NCBI GenBank assembly: GCA_030698645.1
Contig: JAUYMV010000404.1
Coordinates: 1-12,291 of the forward strand
DNA length: 12,291 nt
Reading direction: 5' to 3'
From: Mesorhizobium sp.
GTDB taxonomy: Bacteria; Pseudomonadota; Alphaproteobacteria; Rhizobiales; Rhizobiaceae
Part shown: positions 1 to 5,830 of the stretch, one piece after another
Layout of the letters: the number at the start of each line of letters is the position of its first letter
How positions within the stretch are numbered: position 1 is the stretch's first letter
Notes under the pieces: model-generated
Databases searched by the model: none
The model's input: only the letters and a program-made list of their open reading frames with translations
Told to the model about the DNA's origin: nothing
Translations under genes and position numbers: made by a program

Positions 1-315
1 GACCTGACGGAGAAGGCCAGGTCGCTCGAAGGCAGGCCGGTCGAGATGATCGGCTACATGGCGCCTCCCCTGAAGCCGGAGGTGCGCTTCTTCGTGCTCA
101 CCAAGCTGCCGATGTCGACGTGCCCGTTTTGCGAAAGCGAAGCGCAGTGGCCGGACGATCTTGTGCTGGCGCTGTCCGACGCACCGTTGAACGTCGTCCG
201 CTACACCGACCTGATCCGCGTCCAAGGGATATTCGAGACGGGCTTCAAGACCGATCCCGACACCGGATTCGTCAGCTTCGTGCGGCTGCTCGGCGTGAGC
301 TATTCCAAACTGTGA
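1..315 (+). CDS. DUF3299-like protein, C-terminal part (5' end outside window)
   Basis: The reading frame is open at base 1 and ends at TGA 313-315, so at least 104 residues are the C-terminal part of a longer protein; the ATG at 46 is internal. The visible part has a short beta-rich look, with GYMAPPL near residues 17-23, a CPFC motif (C41, C44 of the visible part), and a late segment around VQGIFETGFKTD. This pattern fits the DUF3299 family, small exported proteins or lipoproteins often found beside MacB/LolD-like ABC transporters. Their biochemical role is unknown. The stop overlaps the GTG start of the following ATPase gene (GTGA, 312-315), so the two are probably translationally coupled and work together. 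A signal peptide or lipobox cannot be checked because the N-terminus is missing. Family assignment is from memory of the motif pattern, not from a search. Confidence 0.75.
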   Translation, partial: DLTEKARSLEGRPVEMIGYMAPPLKPEVRFFVLTKLPMSTCPFCESEAQWPDDLVLALSDAPLNVVRYTDLIRVQGIFETGFKTDPDTGFVSFVRLLGVSYSKL

Positions 316-1013
316 GCCGCTCGGGCGCATCCGGCTCGGCCATCGGGATGGCCTTCAGCGTCCCCGGCGCGGATGCGTCATCGCGGACGCTCATCGACAT
401 CGCCGAGATCGCATTCCAGCCGGCAACGCTGACGGCCATCGCCGGGCCGTCGGGTTCGGGGAAATCCACCCTCCTCTATTTGCTGGCCGGGTTGCTCGCG
501 CCCGAGCGTGGCATGGTCGTGTGGGACGGCAGGAACATCGCCGGCGAAGGTGAAGGCGCCCGCGACCGCTGGCGGCGCGACCATGCGGGCTTCATCTTCC
601 AGAACTTCCATCTGCTGGAGGAATTGTCGCCGCTCGACAACGTGCTGGCGCCGGCCTGGTTCGCGAACTTCTCGGCCCGACCGTGGCGCGCGCGGGCGTC
701 GGCCCTGCTCGACCGTTTCGGCGTTCCGCGCGAGGCGAAGAGGACCACCTTCCTGTCACGCGGCGAGCAGCAGAGGGTCGCGATCGCGCGCGCATTGCTG
801 TTCGATCCCCGCATCGTCTTCGCCGACGAGCCGACGGCGAGCCTCGACGCGGCGGCCGGAGAAGGGGTGATCGGCGCGCTGGCCGAGATGGCAGGCGCCG
901 GAAAGACCGTCATCGTCGTCACGCACGACCCGCAGCTTCTGGCGCGGGCCGCGCGCATCATCCGGCTCGATCATGGGCGCCTGGCCGACCGCGAACAGGC
1001 GAGCGCCGCATGA
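312..1013 (+). CDS. ABC transporter ATP-binding protein, LolD/MacB type
   Basis: A 233-residue ATPase that should drive the membrane protein encoded just downstream. Visible motifs are Walker A GPSGSGKST (45-53), a Q-loop in FIFQNFH, signature LSRGEQQR (148-155), Walker B IVFADEP with D172/E173, a D-loop SLD, and the switch His in VTHD (H205). The length and the EQQRVAIARAL context fit the LolD/FtsE/MacB subfamily, which powers mechanotransmission-type transporters rather than classical importers. The signature departs from the consensus LSGGE/Q: the second position of the glycine pair is Arg (R150). GTG at 312 is preferred as start because it overlaps the preceding stop as GTGA and gives a family-typical length. 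The reading frame stays open upstream to 120, but that part lies over the previous gene. ATG 348 is a possible alternative start. The stop overlaps the permease start (ATGA, 1010-1013). Confidence 0.93.
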   Translation: MSRSGASGSAIGMAFSVPGADASSRTLIDIAEIAFQPATLTAIAGPSGSGKSTLLYLLAGLLAPERGMVVWDGRNIAGEGEGARDRWRRDHAGFIFQNFHLLEELSPLDNVLAPAWFANFSARPWRARASALLDRFGVPREAKRTTFLSRGEQQRVAIARALLFDPRIVFADEPTASLDAAAGEGVIGALAEMAGAGKTVIVVTHDPQLLARAARIIRLDHGRLADREQASAA

Positions 1014-2263
1014 TGAACCCCTTGCCGATCGTCCTGGCGACGCTGCTGCGCAATCGCTTCACCGCCATCCTCTTTGTCGGCCTCATCGCTCTGGCGACCG
1101 CACTCGGCATCGCGATCAGCGCGCAGGAAAGGGCGCTCAGGCTCGGCAGTGCGCGGGCGGCCGATCGGTTCGACCTGATCGTCGCCGCTCCGGGCGGGCA
1201 TAACGACGTGCTGTTCTCGGTCGTCTATCTGGATCCGACCGCTGTCGAGCTCCTGTCGCCCGAGACCACGGCGAAGGTGCTGGCGGGCGACCGCGCCGAA
1301 TTCGCCGCCCCGATCGGCTTCGGCGACAGCCACAACGGCGCGCCGGTGGTCGGCACGACGGCGCGATTCGTCGAGCATCTGAGCCAGGGCCTCGCGGAGG
1401 GACGGACCTTCGAGCGGATGGACGAGGCGGTCGTGGGGGCGCTGTCGTCGTCGCGGCTGGGCGAGAGAGTCGGCATCAGCCACGGCCATGCGGGCGAGGG
1501 CGCCGGCGACGACGCCGATTTTGCCGCCGACCAGCTCGCGCGCGGCGGAACCCCGGAACAAGGCGACCATCTGCCGATCACCGTGGTCGGCAGGATGAAG
1601 CCGACCGGCACGCCCTGGGACCGGGCGATCGTCGTTCCGATCGAGTACAACTGGTTCGTCCACGCCCTCGGTACGGGCCATGCCCCGGGCGACGATCATA
1701 TCGGACCACCCTTCGATCCGGAACATCTGCCCGGCGTGCCGGCGATCGTCGTGAAGCCCGAAAGCGTCGCCGCCGCCTACGGCCTGCGCAACCGCTACCG
1801 GACCGCCGACTCGACCGCCTTCTTCCCGGCGGAAGTGCTTGTCGAACTCTATGCGCTGATGGGCGACGTGGCGCGGATCATGGGCGCGCTGACGCTGGCC
1901 GCGCAGGTGCTCGTCGTCGCGGCGATCCTCGCGGGGATTCTGGCGCTGCTCGATCTTCAGCGGCAACGTTTCGCCGTGCTGCGCGCGCTCGGCGCGCCGG
2001 GCATCTTCGTCTTCTCGGTGGTCTGGCTCTATGTCGGCGCGCTGATCGGCAGCGGCATCGCGATCGGCCTGCCGCTCGGCTGGCTTGCGGCGGGAATCGT
2101 CTCGGCCCTGATCGCCGGCCAGACCGGCGTGGCGATGACGGCCTCGATCGGCGTCGCCGAACTGGCGCTGGCCGGCGCGCTCATGGCGCTCGGGCTGCTG
2201 CTGGCGGTGGTCCCCGCCGTCCTGACCTACCGCAAACCCGTCGTCGATGCGCTCAGGACATGA
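1010..2263 (+). CDS. ABC transporter permease, FtsX/MacB-like
   Basis: A 417-residue membrane protein with the MacB/FtsX layout: one N-terminal membrane segment (about residues 15-37, FTAILFVGLIALATALGIAI), a large extracytoplasmic domain (about 40-285), then three C-terminal membrane segments with the FtsX-type LALLDLQRQRFAVLRALGA stretch between the first two. It partners the ATPase encoded upstream. The extracytoplasmic domain carries unusual His/Asp-rich patches: SHGHAGEGAGDDAD from S157 (H158, H160), and GHAPGDDH (H224-H230) followed by DPEHLPG. These suggest metal binding, but that is inference. ATG 1010 is chosen because it forms an ATGA overlap with the ATPase stop; a second ATG follows directly at 1013. 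The longer frame back to 683 is only the shadow of the ATPase gene. The next gene, a PCu(A)C-like protein, starts 37 bases downstream and is probably in the same operon. Confidence 0.9.
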   Translation: MMNPLPIVLATLLRNRFTAILFVGLIALATALGIAISAQERALRLGSARAADRFDLIVAAPGGHNDVLFSVVYLDPTAVELLSPETTAKVLAGDRAEFAAPIGFGDSHNGAPVVGTTARFVEHLSQGLAEGRTFERMDEAVVGALSSSRLGERVGISHGHAGEGAGDDADFAADQLARGGTPEQGDHLPITVVGRMKPTGTPWDRAIVVPIEYNWFVHALGTGHAPGDDHIGPPFDPEHLPGVPAIVVKPESVAAAYGLRNRYRTADSTAFFPAEVLVELYALMGDVARIMGALTLAAQVLVVAAILAGILALLDLQRQRFAVLRALGAPGIFVFSVVWLYVGALIGSGIAIGLPLGWLAAGIVSALIAGQTGVAMTASIGVAELALAGALMALGLLLAVVPAVLTYRKPVVDALRT

Positions 2264-2290
2264 GAGACCTATCTGGGAAATCCATCCTGT

Positions 2291-2294
2291 GAGG
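2291..2294 (+). promoter_or_regulatory. Shine-Dalgarno site deciding the start of the PCu(A)C-like gene
   Basis: GAGG lies 6 bases before ATG 2301 and overlaps the alternative GTG at 2289. It favours ATG 2301, which also begins directly with a well-formed signal peptide (MRKTLVIAP). Confidence 0.5.
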
Positions 2295-2300
2295 TTCGTG

Positions 2301-2786
2301 ATGCGCAAGACTCTGGTCATCGCCCCGATACTGCTGCTCCTGGCCGGCCTTTCGCCGGCGGCAAGCGAGGAGAATGGGGAACATGTCTCCCGCGCCGGCA
2401 ACATCCGCATCGTCCATCCCTGGGCGCGGGCGGCGAAGGCCGGCGACAACACCCTCGTCTTCATGGAGATCGAAAACGCCGCCGACGTCGATACGCTGAC
2501 CGGTGCCGCGAGCGAAGCGGCGGCAGCCGCCCGCATCATCGGCATCACGCTGAAGGACGGCGCCTCCGCGACGCAGGAGATCGGCCCGATCGAAATCCCG
2601 AAAGGCGACTTCGACCTCGATCCGGGCGGCGTGGCGATCGAGCTTGTCGGCCTGAAATCCTCGCTCGCCAAGGGCCACGAGATCGAGGTCGAGCTGCGCT
2701 TCGAGACCGCGGGGGACGTGCATCTGCATGTCGAGGTCGAAGCGGCGGACGCGACCCGGCACAGCCATGCCGGGCATGCGCACTGA
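2301..2786 (+). CDS. Exported PCu(A)C-fold protein lacking canonical copper ligands, His-rich tail
   Basis: A 161-residue protein with an N-terminal signal peptide (about residues 1-22, hydrophobic core LVIAPILLLLAGL). The mature part follows the PCu(A)C (DUF461) copper-chaperone pattern: HPWARA at 39-44, an IEIPKGDFDLDPGG segment (97-110), then LVGLKSSLAKGHEIEVELRF and a closing GDVHLHVEV strand. In the family, copper is held by an H-x(n)-M-x(~21)-H-x-M set. Here the region before PIEIP (84-95) has neither His nor Met, and the usual HxM place after the GG is VAIEL (111-115). The tail RHSHAGHAH has four His (154, 156, 159, 161) and could provide a different metal site. It follows the MacB-like permease gene by 37 bases, so it is likely the periplasmic partner of that transporter. 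Metal and role are unproven; a structural, non-copper role is also possible. Confidence 0.82.
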   Translation: MRKTLVIAPILLLLAGLSPAASEENGEHVSRAGNIRIVHPWARAAKAGDNTLVFMEIENAADVDTLTGAASEAAAAARIIGITLKDGASATQEIGPIEIPKGDFDLDPGGVAIELVGLKSSLAKGHEIEVELRFETAGDVHLHVEVEAADATRHSHAGHAH

Positions 2787-2807
2787 CCGGCTTGAGACCC
2801 TGCGCCC

Positions 2808-2849
2808 CGTCCCGAAGCTCGCGCTGCCCGCCCTGACGCTCGTCACGCC
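2808..2849 (-). pseudogene. Remnant of a yggS 3' end
   Basis: Read on the - strand this block encodes GVTSVRAGSASFGT, matching [14 protein letters not shown] at the C-terminus of the intact YggS encoded at 5041-5703. At DNA level 38 of 42 bases agree with 5047-5088, in the same orientation. Three of the four differences change an amino acid. The match stops one codon before the yggS stop: here the frame continues through GGG CGC instead of reaching CGC TGA. A weaker match to the SMGMSG region of YggS may follow at about 2910-2925, separated by some 30 extra bases. No start codon or full-length frame exists, so this is a fragment. It could have arisen by duplication or by an insertion at the end of yggS. 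Confidence 0.7.
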
Positions 2850-2975
2850 AAGCGAATGGCGCGACGTCAGGGGCGCGCTCGTGCCGCGCTGAGCGGCGCG
2901 CATTCCGGCCATGCACATCTCGGCTGACCGACCGCCGGCTCGTTCGACGGGCCGGGGCGCCGAGGCACAATTAGC

Positions 2976-3004
2976 TTGCGTGCCAGTACAGCCATGCCTA
3001 TTCG
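2976..3004 (+). promoter_or_regulatory. Weak promoter candidate upstream of the desaturase gene
   Basis: The 294-base gap 2787-3080 has no gene apart from the yggS remnant. Its second half is less GC-rich, especially 2967-3016. TTGCGT (2976-2981) and TATTCG (2999-3004) are 17 bases apart and could act as -35/-10 elements, but the -10 agrees with consensus at only three of six positions. A promoter is expected here because the desaturase-methyltransferase pair has no close upstream gene on its strand. Confidence 0.2.
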
Positions 3005-3080
3005 TGTATACGCCGGTGCATCCGCGCGCTTCGAATGGCGAGGTGTCGATCCGGCGCAATCAAGCCTGTCATGAAGAACA

Positions 3081-4082
3081 ATGAACGCTGAGCGATTCAA
3101 CGATTATTCCGGCAATTTCTCCGCCCTCAGGCGTGAATTATGGGAATCGCCGGACTGTTCCTACCGCGATTTCCTGAAATCGCTGAAGCCCGACTACGCA
3201 AGGGTCAGGCGGGACGTGGCCTTCGGCTACCTCATGATCGCGCTGACCCTGCTCGTCTGCGCCGTGTTGCCCCGCCTTGGCGTGCCGGCCATCGTGATGG
3301 CGCTCCTGTCGGCTGTCTCCATCGGCTACTGGATCGCCTATCTGCAGCTCTTCATTCATGAAGGGGCGCATTACAATCTCGCGCCGGACCGCGAGGGGAG
3401 CGATCGATTCTGCGATCGATACGTCGCCTGGATGGTCGGAACGACGGTCGCGGCCTACCGGAAGGTCCATTTCCAGCACCACAGGGCGCTCGGCACGCCG
3501 GAAGACAGCGAGCACACCTATTTCTTCCCCCTCAACCTGATGTTCTTCATCAAGGGACTGCTCGGCATTCGCGCCATGGAAGTGATTTTCGCCCGCAAGG
3601 CGATCGTCGACGGCACGGGTGCGACGAAGGCCAAGGATGCCCCGGAGAAGGCGGCTGGTCCGGGTTTCAATGCGGCGCTGCTTCTCGCGCCGCTCGCCCA
3701 TGGCGGCATCGTCATGGCCGCCTATCTCGCCGGCCTGTGGTGGGTCGCGCTCGCCTGGCTCGTCGGGGTCGGGATGATCTTCCCGTTCCTCGGCGCGTTG
3801 CGCCAGCTTCTGGAGCATCGCGACGAAGACGCCATGGCGGACACCGACTACTTCCGCGTACCGCACGGCGCCATGACCCGCATGTTCAGGGACGGCGCTT
3901 TCAGCTCGACCTTCGGCGGGGCCGGCTTCAATCGGCATCTGCTGCATCATTGGGAGCCGCAGATTTCCTACACGAACCTGCCCGAATACGAGGCGTTCCT
4001 GGAGAACACCCATGCGCGGCCGATCCTGGAGCAGCGCAGGACGACCTATGGCAGCACCTTCCTGAAGCTATTGTCGATCTGA
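3081..4082 (+). CDS. Membrane fatty-acid-desaturase family protein
   Basis: A 333-residue member of the membrane di-iron desaturase/hydroxylase family. The three His boxes are intact: HEGAH (93-97), HFQHH (130-134) and HLLHH (286-290), with a further His in LLEHRDED (H246). Hydrophobic segments lie at about 46-64, 67-91, 198-222 and 223-240, as expected for an inner-membrane enzyme with the His boxes on the cytoplasmic face. The reaction is oxygen-dependent desaturation or hydroxylation of an acyl chain or related lipid; the exact substrate cannot be told. ATG 3081 is the first good start, with only a weak GAAG (3073-3076) ahead of it. The gene abuts the methyltransferase gene (TGA-ATG, no gap), so the two probably act in one pathway. 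Base composition is lower in GC than in leuS in the stretches I counted (33 of 60 at 3121-3180 against 41 of 60 at 6301-6360). Confidence 0.88.
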   Translation: MNAERFNDYSGNFSALRRELWESPDCSYRDFLKSLKPDYARVRRDVAFGYLMIALTLLVCAVLPRLGVPAIVMALLSAVSIGYWIAYLQLFIHEGAHYNLAPDREGSDRFCDRYVAWMVGTTVAAYRKVHFQHHRALGTPEDSEHTYFFPLNLMFFIKGLLGIRAMEVIFARKAIVDGTGATKAKDAPEKAAGPGFNAALLLAPLAHGGIVMAAYLAGLWWVALAWLVGVGMIFPFLGALRQLLEHRDEDAMADTDYFRVPHGAMTRMFRDGAFSSTFGGAGFNRHLLHHWEPQISYTNLPEYEAFLENTHARPILEQRRTTYGSTFLKLLSI

Positions 4083-5036
4083 ATGGCGATGGCTGCGACC
4101 GATCACGGCGTTGCCGAATGCCCGCTCTGCCACGGCCGCCAGACGCAGTTGCATGCGCGCGCCATGGACATTGAATATTTCACCTCCGACGACGCGTTCG
4201 AGATCTGGCATTGCAGCGCCTGCGGCGTCCTTTTCGTCCATCCGATGCTCGCCGACGAACTCGACCGGATTTACCCGGCGAACTACTACTCCTTCCAGAA
4301 GCTCAGCAAGAACCTCGTCGTTTCGATCAAGGAATGGCTCGATCGGCGGGCGCTCGAGCGGCTGACCCGCCAGATCCCCGGCGACAACCTGTCGGTGCTC
4401 GACATCGGCGGCGGCACCGGCTGGCTTGCCGACCAGGTGAAGGCCGCCGATCCGCGGTTCCGCTCGTCGACCATCGTCGACATCGACCCGGGCGCCAGGG
4501 ACGTCGCCCTGCAGGCCGGGCACGCGTATTTCCTGGGCCGGTTCGAGGAGTTCGACGCGGCGGGGCGCCGTTTCGACCTCATTCTGATGCTCAACCTGAT
4601 CGAGCATGTTCCCGATCCCCGGGCGGTGCTTGCAAAGGCGGCAAGCCTGCTCACGCCCAACGGGCTGATCTGGATCAAGACGCCAAACTTCGACAGCCTG
4701 GACGCACGCCTGTTTCGTCACCGCTCATGGGCCGGCTATCACACGCCAAGGCATTTCGTGATCTTCAGGCGCGAAAGCCTGGAACGCATCGGGCGCGAGG
4801 CCGGGCTTGAGGTCGCGGGCTTCGAATACACGCAGGGAGCGCCGTTCTGGAGCGTGTCGATTCTGGCTGCCCTGCAGCGTCTTGGATGGGTTCGGGTCTC
4901 GGCCGAGCGCCCGGCGATCTATCACCCGCTGACGCCGATCCTGCAGGCGCTCTCCGCCGGGTTCGATTTCGCCCGCCAGCCCTTCGGGGCCAAACTGTCG
5001 CAGATGGTCCTGACGCTCAGGCGCGCGCGGGACTGA
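4083..5036 (+). CDS. Class I SAM-dependent methyltransferase with N-terminal zinc ribbon
   Basis: A 317-residue protein. The N-terminus has two Cys pairs, CPLC (13-16) and CSAC (44-47), forming a probable zinc ribbon. The SAM-binding motif I is LDIGGGTG (106-113), the acidic end of strand 2 is in IVDID, and motif IV/post-I is in LMLNLIEHVPDP. A conserved-looking HTPRHFVIFRRESLERI segment follows, typical of Methyltransf_11/23-type enzymes with this architecture. Such proteins often methylate sugars, lipids or natural products, but the acceptor is unknown. ATG 4083 follows the desaturase stop directly, so translation is probably coupled and a shared lipid-modification pathway is plausible. The stop lies only 4 bases from the stop of the convergent yggS. 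Alternative: a glycan methyltransferase of a surface-polysaccharide set that has been separated from its cluster. Confidence 0.87.
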   Translation: MAMAATDHGVAECPLCHGRQTQLHARAMDIEYFTSDDAFEIWHCSACGVLFVHPMLADELDRIYPANYYSFQKLSKNLVVSIKEWLDRRALERLTRQIPGDNLSVLDIGGGTGWLADQVKAADPRFRSSTIVDIDPGARDVALQAGHAYFLGRFEEFDAAGRRFDLILMLNLIEHVPDPRAVLAKAASLLTPNGLIWIKTPNFDSLDARLFRHRSWAGYHTPRHFVIFRRESLERIGREAGLEVAGFEYTQGAPFWSVSILAALQRLGWVRVSAERPAIYHPLTPILQALSAGFDFARQPFGAKLSQMVLTLRRARD

Positions 5037-5053
5037 CCGCTCAGCGCGTCCCG
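5028..5053. terminator. Inverted repeat spanning both stops of convergent genes
   Basis: CGGGAC (5028-5033) and GTCCCG (5048-5053) pair perfectly. Between them the two stop codons TGA (5034-5036) and TCA (5041-5043) can extend the stem around a CCGC loop, leaving GCGC bulged. No T-tract follows on either strand, so it is not a classical intrinsic terminator. Its place between two convergent genes makes a bidirectional transcription-end or mRNA-end structure plausible. Confidence 0.3.
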
Positions 5054-5703
5054 AAGATCGCGCTTCCCACCCTGACGCTCGTCGCGCCGAAGGCGACCGC
5101 GGTCTCGTAGTCGCCCGACATGCCCATCGAGAGCTTGGCGACGCCCGCCTCGCCCGCGATCCTGGCTAGCAGCGCGAAATGCGGGCCGGGGTTCTCGTCG
5201 GCGGGCGGAATGCACATCAGGCCTTCGATCGCCAGGCCATGGACATCGCGGCAGCGCTTGACGAAGGCGACACTCTCGCGCGGGTCGATGCCGGCCTTCT
5301 GCGGCTCCAGCCCGGTGTTGACCTGCACGTAGAGCCTTGGCGCCCTGCCCTGGCGGGCGATTTCCTTCGCCAGTTCCGCGGCGATCTTCTCGCGGTCGAC
5401 CGTCTCGATGACGTCGAACAGCGCCACCGCCTCCTTCGCCTTGTTGGATTGCAGGGGACCGATCAGGTGCAGCTCTATGTCGGGAAATTCCGCCTTCAGC
5501 GCCGGCCACTTGGCCTGCGCCTCCTGGACGCGGTTCTCGCCGAACACGCGCTGCCCGGCGGCCAGCACCGGCCGGATGTCGCCGGCCTCGAAGGTTTTCG
5601 ACACCGCGACCAGCGTCACCGCGCCGGCCGCGCGCCCGGCCTCCGCCGCCGCCGCCGCCACTTTCGCCTCGACGAGGCGCAATCTGCCGACAGTCTCATC
5701 CAT
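5041..5703 (-). CDS. yggS: YggS/PROSC family pyridoxal-phosphate homeostasis protein
   Basis: A 220-residue protein of the YggS/YlmE/PLPBP family, a single TIM-barrel that holds PLP and influences B6 and amino-acid balance without a known catalytic reaction. The PLP lysine is K36 in LVAVSK. Other family signatures are [20 protein letters not shown], a QVNTG..PQKAG segment, [15 protein letters not shown] and the closing [14 protein letters not shown], where the last residue precedes TGA. Length is family-typical. ATG 5703 is chosen because it starts the conserved region; the frame continues upstream but without family sequence. The gene is divergent from leuS, sharing a 127-base gap, an arrangement I recall from other Rhizobiales. 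Its 3' end is 4 bases from the convergent methyltransferase gene, and its last 42 coding bases before the final codon are repeated at 2808-2849. Confidence 0.95.
   Translation of the reverse strand: MDETVGRLRLVEAKVAAAAAEAGRAAGAVTLVAVSKTFEAGDIRPVLAAGQRVFGENRVQEAQAKWPALKAEFPDIELHLIGPLQSNKAKEAVALFDVIETVDREKIAAELAKEIARQGRAPRLYVQVNTGLEPQKAGIDPRESVAFVKRCRDVHGLAIEGLMCIPPADENPGPHFALLARIAGEAGVAKLSMGMSGDYETAVAFGATSVRVGSAIFGTR
5047..5088. repeat. Right copy of a 42-base direct repeat (yggS 3' end)
   Basis: This block, inside the intact yggS, matches 2808-2849 at 38 of 42 positions in the same orientation. The two copies bracket the desaturase and methyltransferase genes at a distance of about 2.2 kb. 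The arrangement resembles the flanks left by integration or recombination at the 3' end of a gene, but no integrase gene lies between them. Confidence 0.65.
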
Positions 5704-5830
5704 GCCCGGTATCCAGTATGTCCTGACGCCTTCGCGCCGCCGAACGGCCGTCCGACGGTTGACGCTTTCGGCAAATAATGATGAAGGTCCGCCGCAACGA
5801 TCCCCGCATCTTTTATGTGAAATCCCGGGC
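5704..5830. promoter_or_regulatory. Divergent promoter region of yggS and leuS
   Basis: This 127-base gap must serve both yggS (-) and leuS-lptE (+). TTGACG at 5759-5764 is a good -35 hexamer for leuS and is followed by an AT-rich stretch (5773-5783), but no clear -10 stands 16-18 bases downstream. No leader peptide rich in Leu codons, T-box or attenuator-like hairpin is evident. Confidence 0.35.

Noticed and set aside
120..311. N-terminal extension of the ATPase frame
   Set aside because: It lies over the DUF3299-like gene and has no ABC similarity; GTG 312 gives the usual length.
683..1009. N-terminal extension of the permease frame
   Set aside because: It covers the ATPase gene in another frame, is Arg-rich and non-family; ATG 1010 with the ATGA overlap is the natural start.
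971..2671. Long - strand open frame (566 codons) opposite the permease and PCu(A)C-like genes
   Set aside because: It is Arg/Asp-rich low-complexity translation typical of the antisense of GC-rich genes, with no recognisable domain; the + strand genes there have clear motifs.
2253..3059. 268-codon - strand frame, considered as a full gene containing the YggS-like tail
   Set aside because: Most of it is antisense to the PCu(A)C-like gene; only the short part at 2808-2849 (perhaps to 2925) resembles YggS, so it is called a remnant and not a gene.
3071..3091. Six-codon frame (MKNNER) overlapping the desaturase start
   Set aside because: Too short, with no sign of leader-peptide function; probably chance.
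3401..3422. GCGATCGAT repeated twice within 21 bases of the desaturase gene
   Set aside because: It encodes DRFCDRY in frame and is a small chance or local duplication; no regulatory sense is visible.
5408..5830. Upstream extension of the leuS frame
   Set aside because: It is the antisense of yggS; LeuRS similarity begins at MATERYNP (5831).
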